A stretch of DNA of 64,000 nt from the NCBI GenBank assembly GCA_025362295.1, contig JANYGX010000007.1, positions 62,001-126,000 on the forward strand. Direction: 5' to 3'. Position 1 is the first letter of the stretch. Each line of letters opens with the position of its first letter. Made by a program: the position numbers and the translations under genes. The notes under the pieces are model-generated. The model did not search any database and had not been told where the DNA came from. It saw only the letters and a list, made by a program, of their open reading frames with translations. Origin of the DNA: Sphingomonadales bacterium. Lineage in GTDB: Bacteria; Pseudomonadota; Alphaproteobacteria; Sphingomonadales; Sphingomonadaceae. This document shows, piece after piece, positions 54,220-62,808 of this stretch.

Positions 54220-55227
54220 TTAAGCCTCTTCATCATCATTACGGCCCAGCAGAGACAGGGCACGCGCTTTGATCTGACGGAGGGCACACCAGTGGATCAG
54301 CGCTTCCTCACGACCATGGGTTACCCAGACTTCTTGTGGTTTGATATCGGTGATGGTTTGCGTCAGCTCGTCCCAGTCTGCATGATCGGAAATCACCAGC
54401 GGCAATTCCACGTTGCGTTGCTTAGCGCGCTGGCGCACCTGCATCCAGCCGGAGGCTATGGCCGTGACTGGATCAAGCATCCGGCGCGACCAGCGATCAT
54501 TGAGCGCTGAGGGTGGGGCCATAACAATATGGCCACGAAACACATCGGGTTTTTCACCAGCTGCCGGTCGCACATCGCCCATCGGCACCCCAAGCTGCTC
54601 GTAAAGAGCGACCAGCGGCACAAGCGCCCCGTGAAGATAAATCGGCTTGTGATACCCGGCAGCGCGCAAAAGTTGTATCAACCGCTGGGATTTGCCCAGT
54701 GCATAGGCACCAATCAACATGGTGCGTTCCGGTTCGAGTGCAAGCGCTGCCAGCACCTTGGCAATTTCCAGGGCAGCATCAGGATGGCGAAACACAGGCA
54801 GTCCAAACGTCGCCTCGGTAATGAACACATCACACGCCACCGGCTCAAACGGCTGACATGTGCTGTCTGGCCGTCGTTTGTAATCGCCCGACACAACCAC
54901 GCGCTCGCCAGCGTAGTCGAGCACAATCTGGGCTGACCCCAGCACATGGCCGGCCGGCACAAAACGCACGCTGACATCGCCAATCGTGATCGTCTCGCCG
55001 TAGGCAAGCGCTTGCGCACCGGGTTGCGGGCCAAAGCGGTGGCGCATAATGGCAAGGGTTTCCGGCGTTGCCAGCACCTTGCCGTGCCCAGCGCGCGCAT
55101 GGTCGGCATGGCCGTGGGTGACCAGTGCAACGGGCTTGGGCAATGAGGGATCAATCCAGGCATCGGCCGGTTTGACATAAATTCCTTGCGGATGCGGCGA
55201 TATCCAGGTGGCGAGATGGGTATTCAT
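54220..55227 (-). CDS. Ligase-associated MBL-fold exonuclease
   Basis: A 335-residue metallo-beta-lactamase fold nuclease, member of the ligase-associated DNA exonuclease group. Metal motif VTHGHADHARAG (HxHxDH) near residue 37, with PAGHVLGSAQIVL and VVSGDYK later. It starts 17 bp from the divergent helicase gene and is upstream of the ligase, so the four-gene cluster is split into two divergent halves that share one short promoter region. Confidence 0.93.
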   Translation of the reverse strand: MNTHLATWISPHPQGIYVKPADAWIDPSLPKPVALVTHGHADHARAGHGKVLATPETLAIMRHRFGPQPGAQALAYGETITIGDVSVRFVPAGHVLGSAQIVLDYAGERVVVSGDYKRRPDSTCQPFEPVACDVFITEATFGLPVFRHPDAALEIAKVLAALALEPERTMLIGAYALGKSQRLIQLLRAAGYHKPIYLHGALVPLVALYEQLGVPMGDVRPAAGEKPDVFRGHIVMAPPSALNDRWSRRMLDPVTAIASGWMQVRQRAKQRNVELPLVISDHADWDELTQTITDIKPQEVWVTHGREEALIHWCALRQIKARALSLLGRNDDEEA

Positions 55228-55244
55228 ACCGCTATATGTAGAAC

Positions 55245-57689
55245 ATGGTTGTTCAAGTTCAAAGTGCCCCTCGCGCTAAAACCACTCTACCGCCGCCCAT
55301 AGTCGCGTGGTTTGCTGCGCGGGGCTGGGAACCACGGCGGCATCAATGGCAGATGATTGAGGCTGCCCAAGCGGGCCAACATGCCTTGCTGGTTGCTCCA
55401 ACCGGGGCTGGAAAAACCCTGGCTGGGTTTTTGCCAAGCCTTATCGATCTTGCGGACCAGCCAGACGCTCAGCTGCACACGCTTTATATCTCGCCGCTTA
55501 AAGCGCTGGCAGAAGACATTGCGCGCAACCTAACTGGGCCAGTGCAGGAGATGGGTCTTCCGATCCGCATTGAAACCCGCACTGGCGACACCAGCTCAGC
55601 CATAAAATCAAAACAGCGGCATAGCCCGCCGCATATTTTGCTGACAACGCCGGAATCCCTGTCGCTGCTGTTAACATACCCGGATTCGGCCCGCCTGTTT
55701 GGCAGTTTGAAGCGCGTGGTGATTGATGAGGTGCACGCCTTTGCACCGACCAAACGCGGTGATCTTTTGAGCCTTGCTTTGGCCAGGTTGCACCAGCTGG
55801 CGCCACATGCGCTGCGTGCCGGTTTATCTGCCACCATTGCCGATGAGGCCGCTTACCTCAGCTGGATAACACCGCACAATGGCAACGGGTCGCCACCAGC
55901 ACGTCTGGTGCACGGCGACAGCGGTGCTCAAGCGCAAATCACGATTTTATTGCCAGACGGCCGTATCCCTTGGTCAGGCCATGCGGCGCGGCACAGCGTT
56001 GCTGCGGTTTACGAGCTTATCAAGGCGAACCGGCTTACTCTGGTGTTTGTCAACACACGCGGCATTGCCGAGCGCATCTTTCAGGATTTGTGGGCGATCA
56101 ACGCTGACAATTTGCCCATTGGCCTCCACCATGGCTCGCTGGATCTTGAGCAGCGCCAGCGGGTTGAATCTGCCATGGCGACAGGCCAATTGAAAGCCAT
56201 CGTGGCGACATCCTCACTCGATTTGGGTCTGGATTGGGGCGCTGTCGATCTGGTGGTGCAAATGGGCGCACCCAAAGGCTCGGCACGTTTGCTGCAACGC
56301 ATTGGCCGTGCCAACCACCGGCTGGATGAACCAAGCCGCGCTGTGCTCGTGCCCGGCAACCGTTTTGAATATCTTGAAGCACAGGCAGCCATTGATGCTA
56401 TCGCCGACGCTACGCTTGATTCAGATGGATTTGGCACCGGCAGCCTTGATGTGCTGGCCCAGCATTTGATGGGCATGGCCTGTGCTGCACCGTTTAGTGC
56501 CGATGCGATGTTTACTGAGGTTACGACTGCTGCACCCTATGCTGATTTGCAGCGCAAAACCTTTGATGATGTGCTTGGGTTTATTGTCAACGGCGGTTAT
56601 GCGCTTGGCGCCTATGACAGGTTCAAACGATTGAGACTGGATGCTGATGGTTTTTATCACATCACCCACCCGCGTCTGGTGCTGCAGCACCGCCTGAACG
56701 CTGGCACTATTGTTGAAGCTCCCACACTGACAGTGCGTCTTGGCTTCAGGCCGCTGGGTAAAATCGAGGAGTGGTTTGCTGGTCAGCTGTCGCCCGGCGA
56801 CAGTTTTTTGTTTGCCGGACAGATGCTGGAATTTGTCAAACTTGAAAATGCGGATGTAAAGGTCAAACCGTCGCGCGCGCGCACGCCCAAAGTGCCAGCC
56901 TATGTTGGCGGCCGCTTGCCACTCACCACGCACCTTGCGGACCGGGTGCGACATTTTCTGGCGGAGCCTGATGTGTGGTCGCGTTTTCCCGATGATGTGC
57001 GGGAATGGCTGGAGATGCAGCAAAAATACTCGGTGCTGCCAAAAGCCGATGGATTGCTGATTGAAACCTTTCCGCGCGATGATCGTCATTACATGGTGGC
57101 CTATTGTTTTGAGGGCCGCAATGCCCACCAGTCGCTGGGGCTGTTGCTCACGCGCCGAATGGAGAGTGCCGGGCTTGCGCCCATGGGTTTTGTCGGCACG
57201 GATTATGTGCTTTCGATCTGGTCGCTTAAACCTGTCCTTAGTCCTGAAAAACTGTTTGTGCCCGACATTCTGGAAAATGAGTTTGAGGCCTGGATGGCGG
57301 ACTCATCCCTGCTCAAACGATCGTTCCGCGATGTGGCGGTGATTTCCGGTTTGATTGAGCGCCAGCATCCCGGCAAACGCAAAACCGGCAAGCAGGTGGC
57401 GTTTTCGACAGACCTAATTTATGATGTGCTGCGCAAATACGATCCTGCGCATGTGCTGTTGCGCGCCACCTGGGCCGATGCACGTGGCAAAGTCACTGAC
57501 ATAGAACGCCTGACTCTGTTCTTGCAGCGCATTCAGGGCCACATTGATCACAAGCCGCTTCAACGTGTGTCGCCATTGGCTGTGCCGGTCATGCTCGAAA
57601 TCGGCAAGGAGCATATTTCAGGTGCAGGCGATGAAATGCTGTTGATGGAAGCCGATGCGCTTGTCCGCGATGCCATGGGAGCAGCATGA
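55245..57689 (+). CDS. lhr: Lhr-type DEXH-box helicase
   Basis: The Lhr-core ATP-dependent helicase of the ligase-associated repair cluster, 814 residues. Walker A APTGAGKTLAGFLP near residue 50, DEVH in VVIDEVHAFAP, LSATI, the helicase C-terminal motif RIGRANHRLD, a winged helix and the Lhr-specific C-terminal domain. It overlaps pdeM by 4 bp. Divergent from the exonuclease. Confidence 0.94.
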   Translation: MVVQVQSAPRAKTTLPPPIVAWFAARGWEPRRHQWQMIEAAQAGQHALLVAPTGAGKTLAGFLPSLIDLADQPDAQLHTLYISPLKALAEDIARNLTGPVQEMGLPIRIETRTGDTSSAIKSKQRHSPPHILLTTPESLSLLLTYPDSARLFGSLKRVVIDEVHAFAPTKRGDLLSLALARLHQLAPHALRAGLSATIADEAAYLSWITPHNGNGSPPARLVHGDSGAQAQITILLPDGRIPWSGHAARHSVAAVYELIKANRLTLVFVNTRGIAERIFQDLWAINADNLPIGLHHGSLDLEQRQRVESAMATGQLKAIVATSSLDLGLDWGAVDLVVQMGAPKGSARLLQRIGRANHRLDEPSRAVLVPGNRFEYLEAQAAIDAIADATLDSDGFGTGSLDVLAQHLMGMACAAPFSADAMFTEVTTAAPYADLQRKTFDDVLGFIVNGGYALGAYDRFKRLRLDADGFYHITHPRLVLQHRLNAGTIVEAPTLTVRLGFRPLGKIEEWFAGQLSPGDSFLFAGQMLEFVKLENADVKVKPSRARTPKVPAYVGGRLPLTTHLADRVRHFLAEPDVWSRFPDDVREWLEMQQKYSVLPKADGLLIETFPRDDRHYMVAYCFEGRNAHQSLGLLLTRRMESAGLAPMGFVGTDYVLSIWSLKPVLSPEKLFVPDILENEFEAWMADSSLLKRSFRDVAVISGLIERQHPGKRKTGKQVAFSTDLIYDVLRKYDPAHVLLRATWADARGKVTDIERLTLFLQRIQGHIDHKPLQRVSPLAVPVMLEIGKEHISGAGDEMLLMEADALVRDAMGAA

Positions 57690-58345
57690 AAACCTGTTTT
57701 GAGTTCGGCGCACACAGGTTTAAACCAGAGAAAAGTGGTGCCTTGTGGTGGCCCGCGCAAGCCACATTGATTGTGGCGGATTTGCATCTGGAAAAAGCCA
57801 GTTATTTTGCTACCAGCGGCCAGATGTTGCCACCTTATGACAGTCAGGAAACTTTGCTGAAGCTGGCGCATGAAATTGATAGTTTTATGCCGGCGCAGGT
57901 TATCTGTCTTGGCGATAGTTTTCATGATCCAGGTGCGTTTGAGCGCCTGCAAACTGAAACACGGTTAAGGCTGCGGCGATTGACCCGCAGCGTTGAATGG
58001 TTGTGGATTACCGGCAACCACGACCGGGTGGTGGCAGACGATCTTGGCGGCCGGTCTGCCAGCGAGGTATTGATTGAAAATGTTTGCCTACGCCACGAGG
58101 CTGTTGCATTGGAGACGCGGCTGGAAATCAGTGGTCACTTTCACCCCAAGGTTAAAATCCGGCAGCGTGGCCGATCGATTGCACGGCGGTGTTTTGCGCG
58201 GACAGCCTGTAAACTTGTGCTGCCGGCTTTTGGCGCGTTCACCGGTGGCCTGGATGTGCGCGATGCAGGCTTTACGCGTGTGATCGGCACAGACTGCTCT
58301 GCCATTGTGGTGGGGGATTATGGTGTGCACGAATTTGCTGTTTAG
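57686..58345 (+). CDS. pdeM: Ligase-associated endonuclease PdeM (MPE)
   Basis: A 219-residue metallophosphoesterase, in Pseudomonas putida shown to be a Mn2+-dependent single-strand DNA endonuclease from the same cluster. Metal motifs: LIVADLHLEKASYF, CLGDSFHDPGAF, ITGNHDR and ISGHFHPK. Translationally coupled to lhr (4-bp overlap), the fourth member of the repair set. Confidence 0.93.
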   Translation: MKTCFEFGAHRFKPEKSGALWWPAQATLIVADLHLEKASYFATSGQMLPPYDSQETLLKLAHEIDSFMPAQVICLGDSFHDPGAFERLQTETRLRLRRLTRSVEWLWITGNHDRVVADDLGGRSASEVLIENVCLRHEAVALETRLEISGHFHPKVKIRQRGRSIARRCFARTACKLVLPAFGAFTGGLDVRDAGFTRVIGTDCSAIVVGDYGVHEFAV

Positions 58346-58422
58346 AGGTTGCATCCCGCCTTTCCCTAACATAGTCTTAACTATACTGCCGTGCGATTCT
58401 GCACATATAAAAGGAACTGGTT

Positions 58423-60018
58423 ATGCGAAATGTGTATAGCTCTTTAGTCTCTAGCGTTGCCGTGCTTGCTGTTCTTACCAGTGTACCAGCCTCTGCTGTT
58501 ACGAAAGCCGATTTAAAGAAAACCCAACCCCGCAGCGCGGGTCGCCACGCAACCATTGTTGAGGCTATGGCGCCAACAAATCCTGAGGTTATTTCAACCT
58601 TTAAACAGATCGCGCAGCACCCGAATACGTCGGCACAGGTCGGTGTGCCAGGCTTTGATGTTGACAGTCAATTTCCGGGGCTTGGTTTAATCGAAACGAT
58701 TGCACTGGGCAGTGGTGCCATTCCACCGGATATGGGCGGTGCTTCAAATGGTCAGTATGTCGTGCAAATGGTGAACGGTGGTTATGCTGTTTACACGGCC
58801 GCCGGTAAGCTTTTGACCAAACTTAAAACGGATTCGGCCTTTTGGGCACAATCCGGGATATCCGCTAAACTGCTGGCACCCGGCGTCAGCGATCCACGCA
58901 TTCAGTGGGATGCAACAAGTGGCCGTTTTTTTATAACGCAGATCAACGTTGATTTGCCAAACTCGGTTTTCATCGGTGTTTCAAAAACATCCAATCCGCT
59001 TGATGGCTTCAAGGCTGTATCAGTCAAGGTTAAGGCTGATACACTCGGCGATTTCCCGACATTGGGTGTTAATGCCGACACGGTAACCATTTCAACCAAC
59101 AATTTTTTCTTTGGTTTCTTCTTCACAGACTTGTCTGTGTTCAGCATTCCAAAAGCGGATTTGTTGCTTGCCAAACCAACAGCCGTGAACGTGTCGCGGT
59201 TTGATTCTCTGGCTGCGTCTGACTCAAAAGGTTATGGCTTTGCTATTCACGCAGTTGACTCGCCAAACCCGAGTGATGGAACGCATCAGCTGATTGGTGT
59301 CAGCGCCACACGCTTCAGGGAGTTTATCACTTCAAAAGTCATTGGTCTTGGCACACCTAATGTTGGTATTACGCCGCCGAAAGTTATACGCACAAAATAT
59401 GATGGCAGTCCGTCGCAAGGCCGTCAACCAAGTGGTATACCATATGACAACAGCGACGATCGTGTGAGTGCCGATGTCAAGCAGGTTGGCAAATACATCT
59501 ACGTGACCAACGTGGTGCCGGGTAACGTTGCCGGAACTCACAATGCCGTGCATGTTGCCATTGTGGATTCTACAACCAACACAGTTGTCGCTGACAAACT
59601 GATCAGCGACCCAACCGGCAAAATCGATTACAGCTACCCAGCGATTGATGCCAATGCGGCTGGCCGGTTTGTGGTTGGCTACAACGGATCAGGACCAAAC
59701 CTGAACATCAGTGACTTTGCAACGGTCTGCGACTTTGATCAGGTGGCCGTCACCGTCAGCTGCAGCGCACCAGCCCTGCTGTATGCCGGTCTTGAAAGTG
59801 ACTATCAACTGAACCCTGGTGGCCGTGAGCGCTGGGGCGATTACAATGCTGTTTCACTTGATCCATCAAACGACAAAGCATTTTATCTCTATCAGGAAGT
59901 GCCAGGCAAAAAACAGGCGAATGCTGCTGGTGAGTTGCGCCCACGCTGGGCAACTGTTGTAACGCATGTGGTCACCACCAATGCGTTGCCAGCACCGGGA
60001 AACATCGCTGCAAAATAA
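58423..60018 (+). CDS. Secreted protein, paralogue A
   Basis: A 531-residue exported protein, signal peptide to about PASAVT (residue 26). I do not recognise a named family. Repeated blade-like strands and motifs SDPRIQWDATSGRFF, DFPTLGVNADTV, YPAIDANAAGRFVVGYNG and RERWGDYNAVSLD suggest an extracellular beta-propeller. Two cysteines (CDF and SCSAP) probably form a disulfide. It is clearly related to the gene at 61045-62631. AAAGGA lies before the ATG; a strong terminator follows. Confidence 0.8.
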   Translation: MRNVYSSLVSSVAVLAVLTSVPASAVTKADLKKTQPRSAGRHATIVEAMAPTNPEVISTFKQIAQHPNTSAQVGVPGFDVDSQFPGLGLIETIALGSGAIPPDMGGASNGQYVVQMVNGGYAVYTAAGKLLTKLKTDSAFWAQSGISAKLLAPGVSDPRIQWDATSGRFFITQINVDLPNSVFIGVSKTSNPLDGFKAVSVKVKADTLGDFPTLGVNADTVTISTNNFFFGFFFTDLSVFSIPKADLLLAKPTAVNVSRFDSLAASDSKGYGFAIHAVDSPNPSDGTHQLIGVSATRFREFITSKVIGLGTPNVGITPPKVIRTKYDGSPSQGRQPSGIPYDNSDDRVSADVKQVGKYIYVTNVVPGNVAGTHNAVHVAIVDSTTNTVVADKLISDPTGKIDYSYPAIDANAAGRFVVGYNGSGPNLNISDFATVCDFDQVAVTVSCSAPALLYAGLESDYQLNPGGRERWGDYNAVSLDPSNDKAFYLYQEVPGKKQANAAGELRPRWATVVTHVVTTNALPAPGNIAAK

Positions 60019-60035
60019 ACCAGCTTGATACAGTG

Positions 60036-60068
60036 AAAAGGGCATCCAGCGATGGGTGCCCTTTTTTT
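60036..60068 (+). terminator. Rho-independent terminator after paralogue A
   Basis: AAAAGGGCA pairs with TGCCCTTTT, with further T residues after. A second, weaker palindrome (CGTCATCCCC and GGGGTGACG, 60105-60135), of the common alphaproteobacterial GTCAT type, lies between this and coq4. Confidence 0.85.
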
Positions 60069-60104
60069 GCATTATACCAGGAGCCTTCGAAATCCACCCA
60101 TTCA

Positions 60105-60135
60105 CGTCATCCCCGATCAAGCGCCAGGGGTGACG
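60105..60135. repeat. GTCATCCCC-type palindromic repeat
   Basis: CGTCATCCCC and GGGGTGACG form an inverted repeat with one bulge around a 12-base loop. Similar in style to 19728-19752. Located 30 bases from the coq4 3' end, it may end coq4 transcription. Confidence 0.45.
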
Positions 60136-60165
60136 AGTGATTCTTGATGTACACTCACGTACATT

Positions 60166-60918
60166 TTACGCTGTCAGCGGTGATGCGACCAGCGTTGCTG
60201 AAACCACTTCAGGGATGCCCGTGTAATACGGCGCTGGCGCAATGCTCAGTTCTCGTTGCACAACGGTCAAAGGCAGCGGCAATAAACGTTCCCACTCAGC
60301 AGCCACCAGCCATTCAGCTTTGCCGCCGCGTTTGAACCCTTCCCACATGGTGCGCCAGATTGGTTTGTCTGGAAATTGCCGTTTGTAATTGTGGGCACCA
60401 AAAAGTGCGATGAGCATGAAGCCGGGGTTGCGCACATGACGATAGGAGAAGGCGACAAGGCACACTTCACCCAGGCCATCGCAGCCGTAACCACTGACAG
60501 TGTGCCACAAATCATGACTGCAACGCAGCCGCAACTCATATTTGGCAAAATCTGCATGCCAGTCGGACTCATCAATACCGGCCCCCGCAGCAGCGTCGTT
60601 CAGACCGGCCGCTGTCAAGCCGCAGCGGTCCATAAAATTGAGGTAGGCGCGGCCAAGGCTGCCGTCCGGCAGGCTTTCCATATACGCCCGGTTACCAAGC
60701 ACTTCGACGAGATGCTGCGGTTTGGCCAAAGTCGATTGACCAAAAGGCAGAGCTGAAAACCGTTTGAACCCGGCATAGGCCGATGAACCTGCCAGGCTAT
60801 CCAGAATGCGGAATACTTGGGTTGTATCGTCTTTGTCACGCATCAGCTGCCGCACGGCCTTTAAGGCCTCCAGCGGTCTGATCGATTTTTTGTATTGTGC
60901 GGTTGTTGCCATATTCAT
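60166..60918 (-). CDS. Coq4-family protein
   Basis: A 250-residue homologue of Coq4, the ubiquinone-biosynthesis complex scaffold and, in recent work on the eukaryotic protein, a C1-decarboxylation/hydroxylation enzyme of the quinone ring. The metal motif HDLWHTVSGYGCDGLGE (HDxxH, then E) is intact near residue 134. M1 or M3 (60912) could be the start. It lies between the two secreted paralogues, converging with A and preceding B's terminator; ubiquinone role is inferred. Confidence 0.88.
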   Translation of the reverse strand: MNMATTAQYKKSIRPLEALKAVRQLMRDKDDTTQVFRILDSLAGSSAYAGFKRFSALPFGQSTLAKPQHLVEVLGNRAYMESLPDGSLGRAYLNFMDRCGLTAAGLNDAAAGAGIDESDWHADFAKYELRLRCSHDLWHTVSGYGCDGLGEVCLVAFSYRHVRNPGFMLIALFGAHNYKRQFPDKPIWRTMWEGFKRGGKAEWLVAAEWERLLPLPLTVVQRELSIAPAPYYTGIPEVVSATLVASPLTA

Positions 60919-60989
60919 TCAGATACGTGCTTCAGTCCTGTGAGTCAAGTTTTATTGAGCAACACTCAAAATATTAACACGGCATTAAA

Positions 60990-61021
60990 AAAACGGCGAC
61001 CCATTGCTGGGCCGCCGTTTT
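60990..61021 (-). terminator. Rho-independent terminator for paralogue B
   Basis: AAAACGGCG and CGCCGTTTT arms with CCCA-TTGC-TGGG inside and one mismatch. Read on the minus strand it ends in a T-run, directly after the stop of the gene at 61045. Confidence 0.8.
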
Positions 61022-61044
61022 GTATCGTGACGAAATTAAGAGAG

Positions 61045-62631
61045 TTACTGCACAACCACTTTCGTGATCACTGTGCCCCAGCGTGGGCGTAGAATACCAG
61101 CAGCATTGAGTTGCTTCTCTGCATTGATTTCCTGATAGAGCCAGAAACATTTTGGATCGACCGGATCAACCTGCGTGTGACTGTAATCACCCCAGCGAAT
61201 GCGCGAGCCGCCCAAGCTGTAATCACCATTCAGTCCGGCATACAACAGGCGAGGTGCCGTGCAGGCGCTGGTGAGTGTGGCGCTGTCGAAATTACAGGCC
61301 GTCGCATAGGCGCTGATGTTGGTATTCACACCCGAACCATTGTAGCCAATCACCACTTGGCCATTGGCATTCGCATCAATCGATGGGAATGTATAGTCCA
61401 TTTTACCTGAGGGATCGGTTATAATGCGATCCACCACAACCTTATGAGTTGTTGCATCAATAATGACAAAATGCACTGAGTCTTTGGTTGATACGGTGGC
61501 TGAATTGCCCACGGTGTTGGCAATGTAGACATAATTACCAACCTGCTTGATGGCTGAACCGGTGCGGTCATCACCACCGTCATAAGGAAATGCCGGACCG
61601 GCAGGCTGACGACCAGGTGCCGGATTACCATCATATCTCGTTTTGATGACGTTTGCCTGCGTGATTGAAGCCAGTGCTTTGCCCGCACCAATAATGCTCG
61701 AGACCGTGAATTCCCGTAAGCGCGTGTTGCTGATGGCAAAAAGCTGATGTGTACCATCTCCAGAGGCTTGACTGTTGACGGCCTGAACTGCAAATCCATA
61801 ACCAATACCGGTTCTGGTCACAGCAAGAGGCCGAATTGCAGCAGCTGAAGCGAGTTTAATAGCGGCATTCGGTACTGCACTGTCATCGGTGTAACGCAAG
61901 CTTCTCTCGGCTTCTGTGCCCAGCGGCAGTGTCGTGCCAGGAAGGCCTGCGTCAGAAGAGGATAGTGTATCAAACCTGCTGACGTTGGCAGCACTTGGTT
62001 TTGGCAACAGCAGGTCAGCTTTTGGAATGCTGAACACACTCAAATCCTGAAAACCGCTCAGACCAAAGTTGTTGGTTGATAGGGTAACAGCATCACCATT
62101 GACACCGAGCGTTGGATAGTCTCCAAGCACACCATTTTTCAGCTCAACCTTAGTGGAACGAAAGCCTTTGGTTGGATCAGATGTTTTCGAGACTGCTATA
62201 AGGATCGTGTTGTGACCATTGGGATTTTCAGATGATGGCTGTGCTACAGTGATCATGCAGACAAAATAACGACCGCTTGCGGCATCATAGATGACCCGTG
62301 GATCGCTGAGGCCATTTCGAATATTAAACGCAGATGCCCCAGCGGCCGCCCAGAAAGCATCTCCTGTACGCACTGGCCCGACTCTTTTGCCATCTTTTGT
62401 ATAATACGCAAAGATGCCATTGACGAATTGCATGATGTGCGTTGGGCCAGCGCCGCCGCCCATATCTGGCGGAATAAAGCCTTGACCAAGCGCAATACCA
62501 TCAACCAATCCAAGGCCACGCCATTGCGATTGAACGTTGATAGAAGGCGCTACAACTTGTGCGAAGGCAGTGGCTGCAACAATCATAGCCATAACAGCAA
62601 CGCCGGAACTCAAACCCAAACGAAATTTCAT
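61045..62631 (-). CDS. Secreted protein, paralogue B
   Basis: A 528-residue exported protein related to 58423-60018 along most of its length: FIPPDMGGGAGP, SDPRVIYDAASGRYFV, DYPTLGVNGDAVTLSTNN, DGTHQLFAISNTRLREF, FPSIDANANGQVVIGYNG and RIRWGDYSHTQVD. The cysteine pair (CNF and ACTAP) is conserved. It lacks most of the N-terminal segment of A and carries about 50 extra residues in the middle. Signal peptide ends near AFAQV. Function unknown. Confidence 0.8.
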   Translation of the reverse strand: MKFRLGLSSGVAVMAMIVAATAFAQVVAPSINVQSQWRGLGLVDGIALGQGFIPPDMGGGAGPTHIMQFVNGIFAYYTKDGKRVGPVRTGDAFWAAAGASAFNIRNGLSDPRVIYDAASGRYFVCMITVAQPSSENPNGHNTILIAVSKTSDPTKGFRSTKVELKNGVLGDYPTLGVNGDAVTLSTNNFGLSGFQDLSVFSIPKADLLLPKPSAANVSRFDTLSSSDAGLPGTTLPLGTEAERSLRYTDDSAVPNAAIKLASAAAIRPLAVTRTGIGYGFAVQAVNSQASGDGTHQLFAISNTRLREFTVSSIIGAGKALASITQANVIKTRYDGNPAPGRQPAGPAFPYDGGDDRTGSAIKQVGNYVYIANTVGNSATVSTKDSVHFVIIDATTHKVVVDRIITDPSGKMDYTFPSIDANANGQVVIGYNGSGVNTNISAYATACNFDSATLTSACTAPRLLYAGLNGDYSLGGSRIRWGDYSHTQVDPVDPKCFWLYQEINAEKQLNAAGILRPRWGTVITKVVVQ

Positions 62632-62808
62632 ATAATTTCCTATTTTTGATTAAAAAAATTCACGAACAGTAATTAACTTGTATTAACAAGCTAACATGAC
62701 GCAAACTTTGCAAAAAACAGGCCAAAAGAAAACACCTGAGGCAAGCGAAGGGTATGTTGCATTGCGATATATTTTATTTTCACAAGACTGTAAAAATGGC
62801 TGACAGTT

